Shown here piece by piece: positions 1 to 6,762 of a stretch of DNA of 6,762 nucleotides. The notes under the pieces are model-generated. The model was not told the origin of the DNA, did not search any database, and saw nothing but the letters and a program-made list of their open reading frames with translations. The stretch lies in contig URJM01000089.1 in NCBI GenBank assembly GCA_900548225.1, forward strand, positions 1 through 6,762. Direction: 5' to 3'. A program made the translations under genes and the position numbers. How positions within the stretch are numbered: position 1 is the first letter of the stretch; each line of letters starts with the position of its first letter. This DNA is from an uncultured bacterium. GTDB taxonomy: Bacteria; Verrucomicrobiota; Lentisphaeria; Oligosphaerales; Oligosphaeraceae.

Positions 1-118
1 TACTCCTCCTTCTTTCCCTGATGGCCCTTGCCTGGACGGGCGTCTTCGCCTTCGACGTCCGCGACTTTGGCGCCAAGGGCGACGGCATTGCCGACGACAC
101 AGATGCGATCCAGCGTGC
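1..118 (+). repeat. Left terminal inverted repeat (5' end of beta-helix gene)
   Basis: These 118 bases match the reverse complement of 6645-6762 with two mismatches, at 56 (C/T) and 107 (G/A). Bases 1-55 are identical. Both mismatches are synonymous third-codon positions (Asp12 and Ala29 counted from the ATG at 21). Identity ends sharply at 119. The repeat covers the visible signal peptide and the Pectate_lyase_3 N-terminal signature and probably continues outside the window. Confidence 0.95.
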
Positions 119-2294
119 GTTGGATGTGGCCGAGACCTACGAGGCGAAGTTCCTTGCGGGGCGTTCGGAGATCCCGGCATGGGACGGACACGGCGGCCAT
201 GGCAGCAGCGGCCTTGTCTTCCTGCCCAAAGGCACCTATCGACTGACCCGCACGCTGGCCTTTGACCGTCATCATCTCCTGATACGAGGCGAGGAGGGGA
301 CGGTTCTTCTTGGCGCCGACGGGGAGGACATCCTCTATCTGTCCTGCATCAACCGCGCGATTATTGAGAACATCACCTTCCAGGGGGGGAAGACGCAGCT
401 GAACATCTACACGGACAACAACGACATGACCATGATCCGTGTGGACGGCTGCCGTTTCCTTGACGCCCAGGAGGAGGGCATACGCGCCTTCAACACCAAG
501 GCGGTGGAATGGCGCGGCGTGCCGCCATATCTTGTGGAGAGGGAGACGCCCTCGTCCATGCCGGTCCTGCGGGTCAACCCCGAATACGCCACCTCCCAGG
601 AACTCTTTCCAAACTCCACCATCTTTGCCATCTGCAACTCGGAGTTCCGAGGCGGCAGCACATTCATCCGCGGAGGTTCGGACCAATTCGTCGTGTCTGA
701 CAGCGCCTTCCATCGTGAAGGCGGCACAGACCCCATCTTCCACATGTCGGGGCAGACGAACATGCGCCGCGTCAAATGCACATACGCGAACCCCGTTCCA
801 GGCGGTCCCGCCGCCTGGATGATACGCGAGCCATTCAATGGCCGCTTCGAATCCGCCATGGGACCCGATGTGCTCTGCATCGAACAATCCGAGTTCCTCT
901 GCGACAAAGGCGCGCCGCTTTCTATCCTTCGCACTACCAGCAAGCCCGGATATGTCAATAGCGTCATCAGGGCCATTGATTCCAAATTCCGCCTGGGCGG
1001 GAAGCCGTTGTTGATATTCGCTCCGGATTCACTGGTGAACATCCTGGATGTCCGGGGCAACCAGAGCCTGGACGACGCGCCAGCCCCAGTGGCTGTCTTC
1101 GAAAAGGTCCCCACCATGGAGGAGATGAAGAATGTCCTTCGCTTCAGATACTACGATGTCGCGCCTGTGGAACTGCAATTCCGCTTCCTGATTTGCGGCA
1201 ACACCGGATTCCAGGAGGACATCCCCGAGTTCTTCCAGGATTTCCGCTGCCAGCCCATTCCAGAAGAAGAGCTGGCGGAGACGGAAGTCCTGCCACTCCC
1301 CGCAGACGCATGGCCCCAGGCAAAGGACTACCAGGGCGCCGTCATCTATCCCGATTTCTCCACAGGAAAAAGCGAGACGGACGCCATCCAGGCGGCATGC
1401 GACCAGGCACAACAGGGGGACCAGGTCATCCTGCCTGGACGACGCATCGTGCTGGACAAGGCAATCCGCATCTCCACGGGTATTCTCCTGACTGCTGACG
1501 GCACCGCATTGCTGGAAGCCGCCGAAAAGCATCTCCAGGCACTAATCCGCATCGAGGGGACTGGAGACACATTCCTGCGTGACCTGGCTTTCGGAAACGC
1601 ACAGATCGGCGTGGACATACAGGTCTCCGACGGCAGGTATGCCCTCCAGAACTGCATCTTCCTGGACCAGTTCAACACGAGCGTCCGCGCCATGAAGACC
1701 CCCAAGGCGCTTTTGGTCACCGACTCCCTATTCTTCACATACGGCGGCATCCGCACCAATGCGAGCCACTCGGAAATCCGCCGCAGCTGGGTCTGCAACC
1801 ACCCGCTGGCCGAGGACACGGGATTCTTCGCGAACTACAGCGGTGAAATGCTGGCGGAGTACAACCTCTTCGTCCCCATCCTGCCCCGGGTTGACATCGG
1901 TGAGTGCCGCACGCGCCCGCAATACGCCGACTTGCTGTGCGAAAACAACCTGCGCTGGTTCGAAAACCACGGGGGACGCCTGATGATGAACTGCAATCGC
2001 CTCGGCGGCGAATTCGGCGCCAACACCCCCGTTTATCTCTTCGGTAAAAACGCCACCCTGCGGTATCAGGGCAGTTTCACCTGGTTCGGAAACTACAACA
2101 ACCGCCGTTGCGCCGTGTATTGCCATGACGAGCCGAAGGCGGTCCATTTCCAGAGCGTCATCTTCAACATGGAGAGCTGGCTGGGCCCCGGCGCCCCCTA
2201 CAATGTCATGCTGCGGGACGCCGACACCGACCTGGACATCCCCCGGGCCGTCCTGCCACAGATCAAGTCCAGCGCACTCAACCTCTATCGATAG
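3..2294 (+). CDS. Secreted two-module beta-helix protein, pectate-lyase-3/GH28-related (5' partial)
   Basis: Probably an exported polysaccharide-binding or polysaccharide-degrading protein; the substrate is unknown. The frame is open from the window edge. Before the first ATG (21) it reads LLLLSL, which joins MALAWTGVFA into the hydrophobic core of a signal peptide with likely cleavage after VFA, so the true start lies outside the window. Counting from the ATG at 21, residues 11-31 carry the Pectate_lyase_3 N-terminal signature (DFGAKGDG, ADDT, DAIQ), followed by LPKGTY at 68-73. Beta-helix rungs of the pattern [IV]-x-[DN]-[CS]-x-F then recur (VDGCRF, ICNSEF, VSDSAF, IEQSEF, AIDSKF). A second, degenerate module starts near residue 443, with DAIQ at 454-457 and LPGRR at 471-475, and more rungs follow (LQNCIF, VTDSLF). 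I see no GH28 (NTD, DD, RIK) or PL1 active-site motifs, so catalysis is not shown. A 16-nt gap to the next gene suggests an operon. About half identical to the minus-strand paralog at 4466-6760. Confidence 0.88.
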   Translation, partial: LLLLSLMALAWTGVFAFDVRDFGAKGDGIADDTDAIQRALDVAETYEAKFLAGRSEIPAWDGHGGHGSSGLVFLPKGTYRLTRTLAFDRHHLLIRGEEGTVLLGADGEDILYLSCINRAIIENITFQGGKTQLNIYTDNNDMTMIRVDGCRFLDAQEEGIRAFNTKAVEWRGVPPYLVERETPSSMPVLRVNPEYATSQELFPNSTIFAICNSEFRGGSTFIRGGSDQFVVSDSAFHREGGTDPIFHMSGQTNMRRVKCTYANPVPGGPAAWMIREPFNGRFESAMGPDVLCIEQSEFLCDKGAPLSILRTTSKPGYVNSVIRAIDSKFRLGGKPLLIFAPDSLVNILDVRGNQSLDDAPAPVAVFEKVPTMEEMKNVLRFRYYDVAPVELQFRFLICGNTGFQEDIPEFFQDFRCQPIPEEELAETEVLPLPADAWPQAKDYQGAVIYPDFSTGKSETDAIQAACDQAQQGDQVILPGRRIVLDKAIRISTGILLTADGTALLEAAEKHLQALIRIEGTGDTFLRDLAFGNAQIGVDIQVSDGRYALQNCIFLDQFNTSVRAMKTPKALLVTDSLFFTYGGIRTNASHSEIRRSWVCNHPLAEDTGFFANYSGEMLAEYNLFVPILPRVDIGECRTRPQYADLLCENNLRWFENHGGRLMMNCNRLGGEFGANTPVYLFGKNATLRYQGSFTWFGNYNNRRCAVYCHDEPKAVHFQSVIFNMESWLGPGAPYNVMLRDADTDLDIPRAVLPQIKSSALNLYR

Positions 2295-2310
2295 AACCAC
2301 TGACAATATC

Positions 2311-3264
2311 ATGAAGCACCACACCTGCATACTGCCGCTGTTTGCCGCCCTGCTCTGCCTTGGCTGGGCCTTCGGATTGTTTGCACAAGAATCACCCAAG
2401 GACTATCTCGTGGTGGATTTGACAACCGGAGTACGGCGTTTTCCCGATGTCGCCCCAGACCTCCTCGACAACACATGCCGCGCCACGGAACTCTGGCTTC
2501 GACGGATTCCCGCCGGGGAATTCGTCATGGGAAGCCCCGTCGGCGAACTGGGGAAGTTCGACAACGAACCCGCCCACCACGTGACCATCACACGGGACTT
2601 CTACCTGGGAGTCTTCGAGGTAACCCAATTCCAATATGAGCTCATTGCAGGAAGCAATCCAGCACATTATCCCGCACCCTCCAATCCTGTGGAGGGAGTC
2701 TCCTACAACGACATACGCGGAACTGCCCCCAAAAAGGGCGCTGGATGGCCACGCTTCGGGCACGCCGTGGACGAGGATTCCTTCCTGGGAAAACTGCGTG
2801 AAAGGACGGGGCTGGAATTCGACCTCCCCACGGAGGCGCAGTGGGAATACGCATGCCGCGCTGGAACAGAAACCGCATTCAATAATGGAATGGATATCAC
2901 AAGTCTAATCCAGGACCCCGCATTGGCGGAAATCGGACGCTATGCATTCAATACATCCGATGGACGCGGCGGCTACGCAAGGCACACGAAGGTCGGCTCA
3001 TATCAACCCAACGCCTTCGGAATCTACGATATGCACGGAAATGTCTATGAATGGTGTCTGGATTGGCTGGGAAGCCTGGACGAGACGCCGGCCGTGGACC
3101 CGGTGGGCGGCGAGACGGGGGATATCCGCGTCTTCCGTGGCGGCGGGTGGTTCGAGGACTACGGTGAAGCGCAATACTGCCGCGCAGCCAGCCGCCCATA
3201 TTCCTACCGCGGCCCGTATTTCCGTTCCTCCGGATGCGGCTTCCGCCTGGCGCTGGACGAGTAG
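2311..3264 (+). CDS. Exported SUMF1/FGE-fold family protein without the FGE catalytic cysteines
   Basis: A 317-residue protein of the formylglycine-generating-enzyme/sulfatase-modifying-factor family (Pfam FGE-sulfatase, C-type-lectin-like fold). The ATG at 2311 is chosen because it opens a good signal peptide: MKHHTC, a hydrophobic core at 7-24, and cleavage after LFA (residue 25). An upstream ATG at 2125 would lie inside the preceding gene. Family landmarks appear in order: IPAGEFVMGSP (66-76), EVTQ followed by NPVEGVSYND, LPTEAQWEYACRAGT (172-186), GIYDMHGNVYEWC (237-249), RVFRGGGW (273-280) and a terminal GFRLAL. In true FGE the RGGSW motif is followed by two catalytic cysteines; the aligned positions here are Glu282 and Ala287, so sulfatase activation is unlikely. 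The protein is exported, so it may bind or modify a glycan or partner outside the cytoplasm, but its role is unknown. It sits 16 nt after the beta-helix gene with no Shine-Dalgarno sequence, which suggests co-transcription. Confidence 0.9.
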   Translation: MKHHTCILPLFAALLCLGWAFGLFAQESPKDYLVVDLTTGVRRFPDVAPDLLDNTCRATELWLRRIPAGEFVMGSPVGELGKFDNEPAHHVTITRDFYLGVFEVTQFQYELIAGSNPAHYPAPSNPVEGVSYNDIRGTAPKKGAGWPRFGHAVDEDSFLGKLRERTGLEFDLPTEAQWEYACRAGTETAFNNGMDITSLIQDPALAEIGRYAFNTSDGRGGYARHTKVGSYQPNAFGIYDMHGNVYEWCLDWLGSLDETPAVDPVGGETGDIRVFRGGGWFEDYGEAQYCRAASRPYSYRGPYFRSSGCGFRLALDE

Positions 3265-3437
3265 GTCATTGAGAAGAACACAAAGCCGACGGCACGCCTT
3301 GCCAAATGTCTACGGCAGGTGAAGTGCCGGCGGCAGATTCCCCACGCCTCTGTCCGATGAATATTCAGGAATGGACGCAAAGGGGACGGACGGGAGCTAT
3401 CAGTCCACAAACACTCCAATCCCGTGGAACAAAAAGG
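3265..3437. other. Convergent intergenic gap, no gene seen
   Basis: These 173 nt separate the stop codons of the two convergent operons. The only open frames crossing it overlap the flanking genes on the wrong strand or in the wrong frame, and none has a ribosome binding site or a recognisable product. Short weak stems exist near 3294-3317 and 3422-3443, but neither is a proper GC-rich hairpin followed by a T run. Termination is presumably Rho-dependent or achieved by the opposing transcription. Confidence 0.6.
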
Positions 3438-4469
3438 TCACGGTGCGGCTGTGATGCTTTCGCCTGGATGGAACTGGGCCTTCAGATAGAATTCCTGAGG
3501 TGGTTCCTCCCAGCTCTTCGCCTTTCGGCATGCCAGCAATGCGTCCACCAGTTCGGGAACGGCGTTGGTTTCACCGACTTCAATGCTGGCCAGCCGCGGC
3601 AATGTGTAATTGCATATATTTGAGAAACCCGAACCGATGACGCTTACGTCCTCGGGGACTCTGACTCCGTGGTCCTTGAAGCACCGGATCAATCCCCAGG
3701 CGAAGGCGTCGCTGGGGCATTGCAGCGCCGTGACCTGGGGACAGTCCCGCAGGAGCTTTTCCGCGTATACAAACCCCGTCTCCAGATCCGAGCCAATCGA
3801 ATCGTAGATGCAGTCCTCCTGCCGCACGGAAAGTCCCTTTTCCTGCATGAACTGGAGATAGACGCGATTCTGGGGTCCGTCCTGCCCTCCCCTTTGAATG
3901 GCATGAAGGATATGCCTATGCCCCAGGGAATAGAGGTGTTCCATCACTTCCCGAACGCATTCCAGGTTGTGGACATGGAAGGGAATCACTCCCGCTGACG
4001 GGGGGGCGCCTTCGGGGATGCCCATGATGGCCACGGGGCAATGACGCTGCTGGAATGCGTCCGCGAATGGCGCAAACTGTGCGTAGGAAAACATGAATGT
4101 CACCACGCCATCATAGAAGTTCTTGAGAATCCGTTCGAAGATGGCGTCGCCATTGGTGGGCGTCAGAGATGGATACAGCACCATCTCGTAGCCCTTTTTA
4201 TTCAACTGTTTCTGAAGGATGTTGGCGAAGTCATTGTGCTGGAAGGTCCTGGAGGAGTGTGGAGTAATCAGCGCAATGTGCTTGGATTCACCCGTGCGGA
4301 GGGTGGACGCCAGATAGTTGCGGTGGTAGCCCATCCGCTTGGCGGTCTCCAGGATGAAGGCCTTCGTCTCCGGCTTGACACAATCCGAGCCACGGAGCGC
4401 CTGGTTGACAGTGGTATGGCTGAGCCCCGTGGCTACTGCGATGTCGTATATGGAGACGCGTTTGGTCAT
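3438..4469 (-). CDS. LacI-family transcription regulator
   Basis: A 343-residue cytoplasmic DNA-binding regulator of the LacI/GalR family, at the usual family length. The N-terminal helix-turn-helix spans about residues 5-27 (VSIYDIAVATGLSHTTVNQAL), followed by KPETKAFILETAKRMGYHRN and a hinge helix NYLASTLRTG at 51-60 that keeps the minor-groove Leu57. A periplasmic-binding-protein-like effector domain fills residues 61-340, with SLGHRHILHA, PSDAFAWGLIRC and VRVPEDVSVIG (269-279) in the usual places. Oddities: the recognition helix reads TVNQAL rather than the common TVSRAL, and VIGSGFSN replaces the usual VxGFDD. The gene overlaps the end of the upstream beta-helix gene by 4 nt (ATGA), so translation is probably coupled and the regulator is made with its likely target. 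The effector is inferred to be a sugar; which one cannot be read. Confidence 0.95.
   Translation of the reverse strand: MTKRVSIYDIAVATGLSHTTVNQALRGSDCVKPETKAFILETAKRMGYHRNYLASTLRTGESKHIALITPHSSRTFQHNDFANILQKQLNKKGYEMVLYPSLTPTNGDAIFERILKNFYDGVVTFMFSYAQFAPFADAFQQRHCPVAIMGIPEGAPPSAGVIPFHVHNLECVREVMEHLYSLGHRHILHAIQRGGQDGPQNRVYLQFMQEKGLSVRQEDCIYDSIGSDLETGFVYAEKLLRDCPQVTALQCPSDAFAWGLIRCFKDHGVRVPEDVSVIGSGFSNICNYTLPRLASIEVGETNAVPELVDALLACRKAKSWEEPPQEFYLKAQFHPGESITAAP
4466..4469 (-). promoter_or_regulatory. ATGA stop-start overlap coupling the beta-helix gene to lacI-type gene
   Basis: On the minus strand the TGA of the beta-helix gene (4468-4466) shares bases with the ATG of the regulator (4469-4467). 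The bases just upstream contain no Shine-Dalgarno-like purine run, so the regulator is probably translated by ribosomes terminating on the upstream gene. This also fixes the regulator start, because the LacI helix-turn-helix begins only four residues in. Confidence 0.85.
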
Positions 4470-6760
4470 TTGCTGTAGAATGTGACGCCGGCGGACTTCA
4501 CCTCTGGAATGACCGCCTTGGGGACATCCTCTCCCGTCTGGGGGTTCCGGATGGTGACATTGTAGGGATATTCGTCTCCGATGAAGCTTTCTCCGTTGAA
4601 GAGAACGCTTTGGAAGAGCACCAGTGCCGGGGTGTCGTTGAGATATGCCATGCAGCGTTTTCCGTAGAAATTACCGAACCAGCAGTATGCTCCGTGGTGG
4701 AAGAGTGTTGCATCGTTTCCGAAGAGGTGCGCCGGGGTCATGCCGCCGAACTCTCCGCCCAGCCGGGAATACTGGAACATAAGCCTTCCGTTGTGGTTGT
4801 CAAACCAGCGCAGATTCGTCTGAGCCTTGATATCGGCGAATTTGGGCACGGGCTTGAATGTCTCGATACTGACCTTTGGCAGGATTGGCACGAAGAGATT
4901 GTACTCCACCAGCATTTCGCCGCCATTTTGCACCACGAATGCCTCCTCGTCCATCAACGGGTCGTTGCAGAGCCAGTTCCGGCGGAATTCGGTGTGGTTG
5001 GCGTTGGTCTGGAGACCGCCGTGGCTGAAGAAGAGCCCGTCGATTATCAGGATGCTGTCGGGGAAGTTCATGCCCAGAATCGCAGTCTGGGACTGTGCCA
5101 GGAAGAGGCAGTTCTTGAAGACGTGGCGGAAGCCGCCGTAGGGGATTTCCACCGCGTGGATGCCGCCGCCGAAGGCGATGTTACGCAGGAGCGTGTCCCC
5201 CTCGCCCTGGATGGTCAACAGGCTGGGAAGGCCCTTGTGCTCCGTGGCGTCAAACAGGGCGATGCCCTCCGCCAATACTTCCACGCCGCCCTTTATCGTC
5301 AACGCCGCGTCAATGCCAAGGCGTCGTCCCGGCAGCACCACGCGGTCGCCAGGCTGGGCCTGGTCGAAGGCGGCCTGGAGCGCCTGGGCGTCCGAGATGC
5401 CGGCGGCAAAGACGGGGCGGATGACGCGCCCATGGAAGTCCGCGTCCGCGGGCCATGCGTCTGCGGGGCGGGTGTCCACCTTGGCCCGGGCAATGTCTTC
5501 CTTGGAGTGTGGGGTGCAGAAGAAGGGGCGGAAGACTTCGGGGAAGCTCTCGTCAAAGCCCTGGTTGTCCTGGACGAGGATCTTGTACTGGGTATTGACG
5601 GAGGTGAAGTCGAACCACTTGTAGCGGATCTTCGTCTTCAGATCCTCCCATGTCGGCACCTTTTCGTATACCACCAGCGGTACGACCCGGTCATCCAGGT
5701 TCTTGTTGTTCTGGAGGTCGATGATTCCGATGGAGGTGTCGGGAGCGATCCGGACCACTGGGGCGCCGCCCAGGTCCAGCTGGCATCCATGGAGCCGCAG
5801 GGTGGAGTTGTAGTAGGAGGCCTTTTTGTCGCTTCGCAAGAGACTCAGTTTCGCGCCGTCCTTGCAGAGGAGCCTGCAATCCACCAGGGAGATGGTGTCG
5901 CAACCCATCTCCGCCTCGACACGATGGTCGTATGGCCCGCGGAACATCCAGCAGTCAGGTCCGCCGGGGACGGGGGCGCTGTATGTCGCCTGGACATTCC
6001 GGAAATTTGTCTGCCCCGTGCAGTGGAAGATGGGAAGAGTCCCCCCGACACGGTCAAAGGTGCAGTTCTCAACCACGAACTGGTCGCTGCCGCCGCTGAT
6101 GAAGGTTGCGCTGCCTTGGAAACGGCAGTCCACTGCGGCGAAAATGGTGGAGTTCGGCAGAAGCCCGGGGGAGTTTTCGTATTCGGGGTTTGGGGTCAGG
6201 ATGGGCAGCCCCTGTTCGTTGTTGCTGACCAGGTAGGTGGGGATGCCACGCCACTCCTCGGCCTTGGCATTGTAGGCACGGATGCTCTCCAGCTCGGGAT
6301 TCAGGAAGGAGCACCCCTCCATCCGAAGCATGGTCATGTCATTGTTGTGGGTATAGTAGTTCAACTGGATGCGGCCGCCCTGGAAGACGATGTTCTCAAT
6401 GACGGCACGCCCAACATGGTGAAAATAGATGATGTCCTGACCGGGCGCGCCAACCAGCGTGGTGCCATCCTCGCCTCGGAAAATCGCACGGCGCCTGGTT
6501 GTCACCAACGGACGGGTAAGACGGTAGGTTCCCTTCGGCAAATACACCTCGCCGCCACTGCCATGACCGCCATGGCCACTCCATTCCAATTCCGCGGAAT
6601 AGCCAGCAAGGACATTGAATTCAGCCTCCTCGGCCTTGAGAATGGCACGCTGGATTGCATCTGTGTCGTCGGCAATGCCGTCGCCCTTGGCGCCAAAGTC
6701 GCGGACATCGAAGGCGAAGACGCCCGTCCAGGCAAGGGCCATCAGGGAAAGAAGGAGGAG
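4466..6760 (-). CDS. Secreted two-module beta-helix protein, paralog of the one at 3-2294 (5' partial)
   Basis: The second member of the same family, with 764 residues visible. As in its paralog, the frame is open to the window edge, reading LLLLSL before the first ATG (6742), so the signal peptide begins outside; cleavage is likely after VFA. From that ATG the first 33 residues are identical to the paralog, including DFGAKGDG and DAIQ. Residues 34-73 match at 23 of 40 positions, keeping GHGGHGS and LPKGTY. Beta-helix rungs recur (MEGCSF, VDCRF, VENCTF, LVDCRL). The second module is marked by DAQALQAAFDQAQPGD and LPGRR, and the C-terminal block (NLRWF, RLGGEFG, FQSV.FN.ES, PYNV) is the most conserved part of the second half. 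No GH28 or PL1 catalytic signature is visible. Unlike its paralog it is followed by a LacI regulator, not an FGE-fold gene, so the two operons share only the first gene. Confidence 0.88.
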   Translation of the reverse strand, partial: LLLLSLMALAWTGVFAFDVRDFGAKGDGIADDTDAIQRAILKAEEAEFNVLAGYSAELEWSGHGGHGSGGEVYLPKGTYRLTRPLVTTRRRAIFRGEDGTTLVGAPGQDIIYFHHVGRAVIENIVFQGGRIQLNYYTHNNDMTMLRMEGCSFLNPELESIRAYNAKAEEWRGIPTYLVSNNEQGLPILTPNPEYENSPGLLPNSTIFAAVDCRFQGSATFISGGSDQFVVENCTFDRVGGTLPIFHCTGQTNFRNVQATYSAPVPGGPDCWMFRGPYDHRVEAEMGCDTISLVDCRLLCKDGAKLSLLRSDKKASYYNSTLRLHGCQLDLGGAPVVRIAPDTSIGIIDLQNNKNLDDRVVPLVVYEKVPTWEDLKTKIRYKWFDFTSVNTQYKILVQDNQGFDESFPEVFRPFFCTPHSKEDIARAKVDTRPADAWPADADFHGRVIRPVFAAGISDAQALQAAFDQAQPGDRVVLPGRRLGIDAALTIKGGVEVLAEGIALFDATEHKGLPSLLTIQGEGDTLLRNIAFGGGIHAVEIPYGGFRHVFKNCLFLAQSQTAILGMNFPDSILIIDGLFFSHGGLQTNANHTEFRRNWLCNDPLMDEEAFVVQNGGEMLVEYNLFVPILPKVSIETFKPVPKFADIKAQTNLRWFDNHNGRLMFQYSRLGGEFGGMTPAHLFGNDATLFHHGAYCWFGNFYGKRCMAYLNDTPALVLFQSVLFNGESFIGDEYPYNVTIRNPQTGEDVPKAVIPEVKSAGVTFYSK

Positions 6761-6762
6761 TA
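6645..6762 (-). repeat. Right terminal inverted repeat (5' end of paralogous beta-helix gene)
   Basis: Inverted partner of 1-118, reading inward from the right edge, with the outer 55 bases identical. It encodes the same leader and N-terminal signature in the minus-strand beta-helix gene. It is part of two coding regions and has no transposase nearby, so it is not the terminal repeat of an insertion sequence. Confidence 0.95.

Noticed and set aside
1..118. Terminal inverted repeats of an insertion sequence or transposon
   Set aside because: The repeats are coding sequence in two homologous genes, there is no transposase, and the reading frames continue past the window edges.
382..388. G7 tract in the plus-strand beta-helix gene (and a matching C7 tract in the regulator near 4000) as phase-variation switches
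   Set aside because: Both genes are intact in frame, the tracts are short for a GC-rich genome, and the paralog has an interrupted run at the first site.
407..1117. Long antisense open frames opposite the plus-strand beta-helix gene (also 1029-1532, 1346-1819 and 1728-2399 on the minus strand)
   Set aside because: They shadow a well-supported gene, show no family motifs, and arise from GC-rich third codon positions. The same pattern appears opposite the other three genes.
2125..2310. Upstream extension of the FGE-fold gene to an ATG at 2125
   Set aside because: The extra 62 residues overlap the beta-helix gene in another frame, are low-complexity Ser/Thr/Pro/Arg-rich, and would place the clear signal peptide in the interior.
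3422..3443. Stem CCGTG/CACGG around AAAAA, and a 4-bp TCAC/GTGA stem before a T5 run on the minus strand, as terminators
   Set aside because: The stems are only 4-5 bp with loops of 9-12 nt, and one overlaps the regulator's coding end. They are too weak to call.
3306..3623. Plus-strand open frame across the convergent gap
   Set aside because: Most of it is antisense to the LacI-family gene, with no ribosome binding site and no recognisable domain.

Overview
The window is 6.8 kb of GC-rich bacterial DNA with four real genes in two convergent pairs. On the plus strand, a secreted right-handed beta-helix protein of the pectate-lyase-3/GH28-related kind is followed after 16 nt by a secreted protein of the formylglycine-generating-enzyme/SUMF1 fold family. 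On the minus strand, a paralogous beta-helix protein is followed, with a 4-nt ATGA overlap, by a LacI-family transcription regulator. The two pairs meet tail to tail across a 173-nt gap (3265-3437) that holds no gene and no convincing terminator.

Both beta-helix genes run off the window. The reading frame stays open upstream of each first ATG and encodes a Leu-rich stretch, so each signal peptide starts outside. The two window ends are inverted copies of each other: the outer 118 bp differ at only two positions, both synonymous, and the outer 55 bp are identical. Beyond that point the paralogs drop abruptly to roughly half identity. This is either a shared, recently homogenised leader cassette or a very recent segmental exchange. 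It also explains why the sequence stops where it does: it looks like a complete metagenomic contig that broke at a repeat shared by several family members.

Several things together suggest a carbohydrate-degrading member of the Planctomycetota-Verrucomicrobiota-Lentisphaerota group, perhaps Lentisphaerota. These are the secreted beta-helix proteins, an exported FGE-fold protein lacking the FGE cysteines, a LacI regulator beside them, and the absence of Shine-Dalgarno sequences at both internal starts. This assignment is inference from gene content; there is no rRNA or marker gene here.

The working model is a polysaccharide-related locus. Two large exported beta-helix proteins act on or bind a glycan outside the cytoplasm, the FGE-fold protein is exported alongside, and the LacI protein senses a sugar and controls its own operon and probably the paralogous one through the shared upstream region. 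The substrate cannot be read from the sequence, and neither beta-helix protein shows the catalytic motifs of GH28 or PL1.
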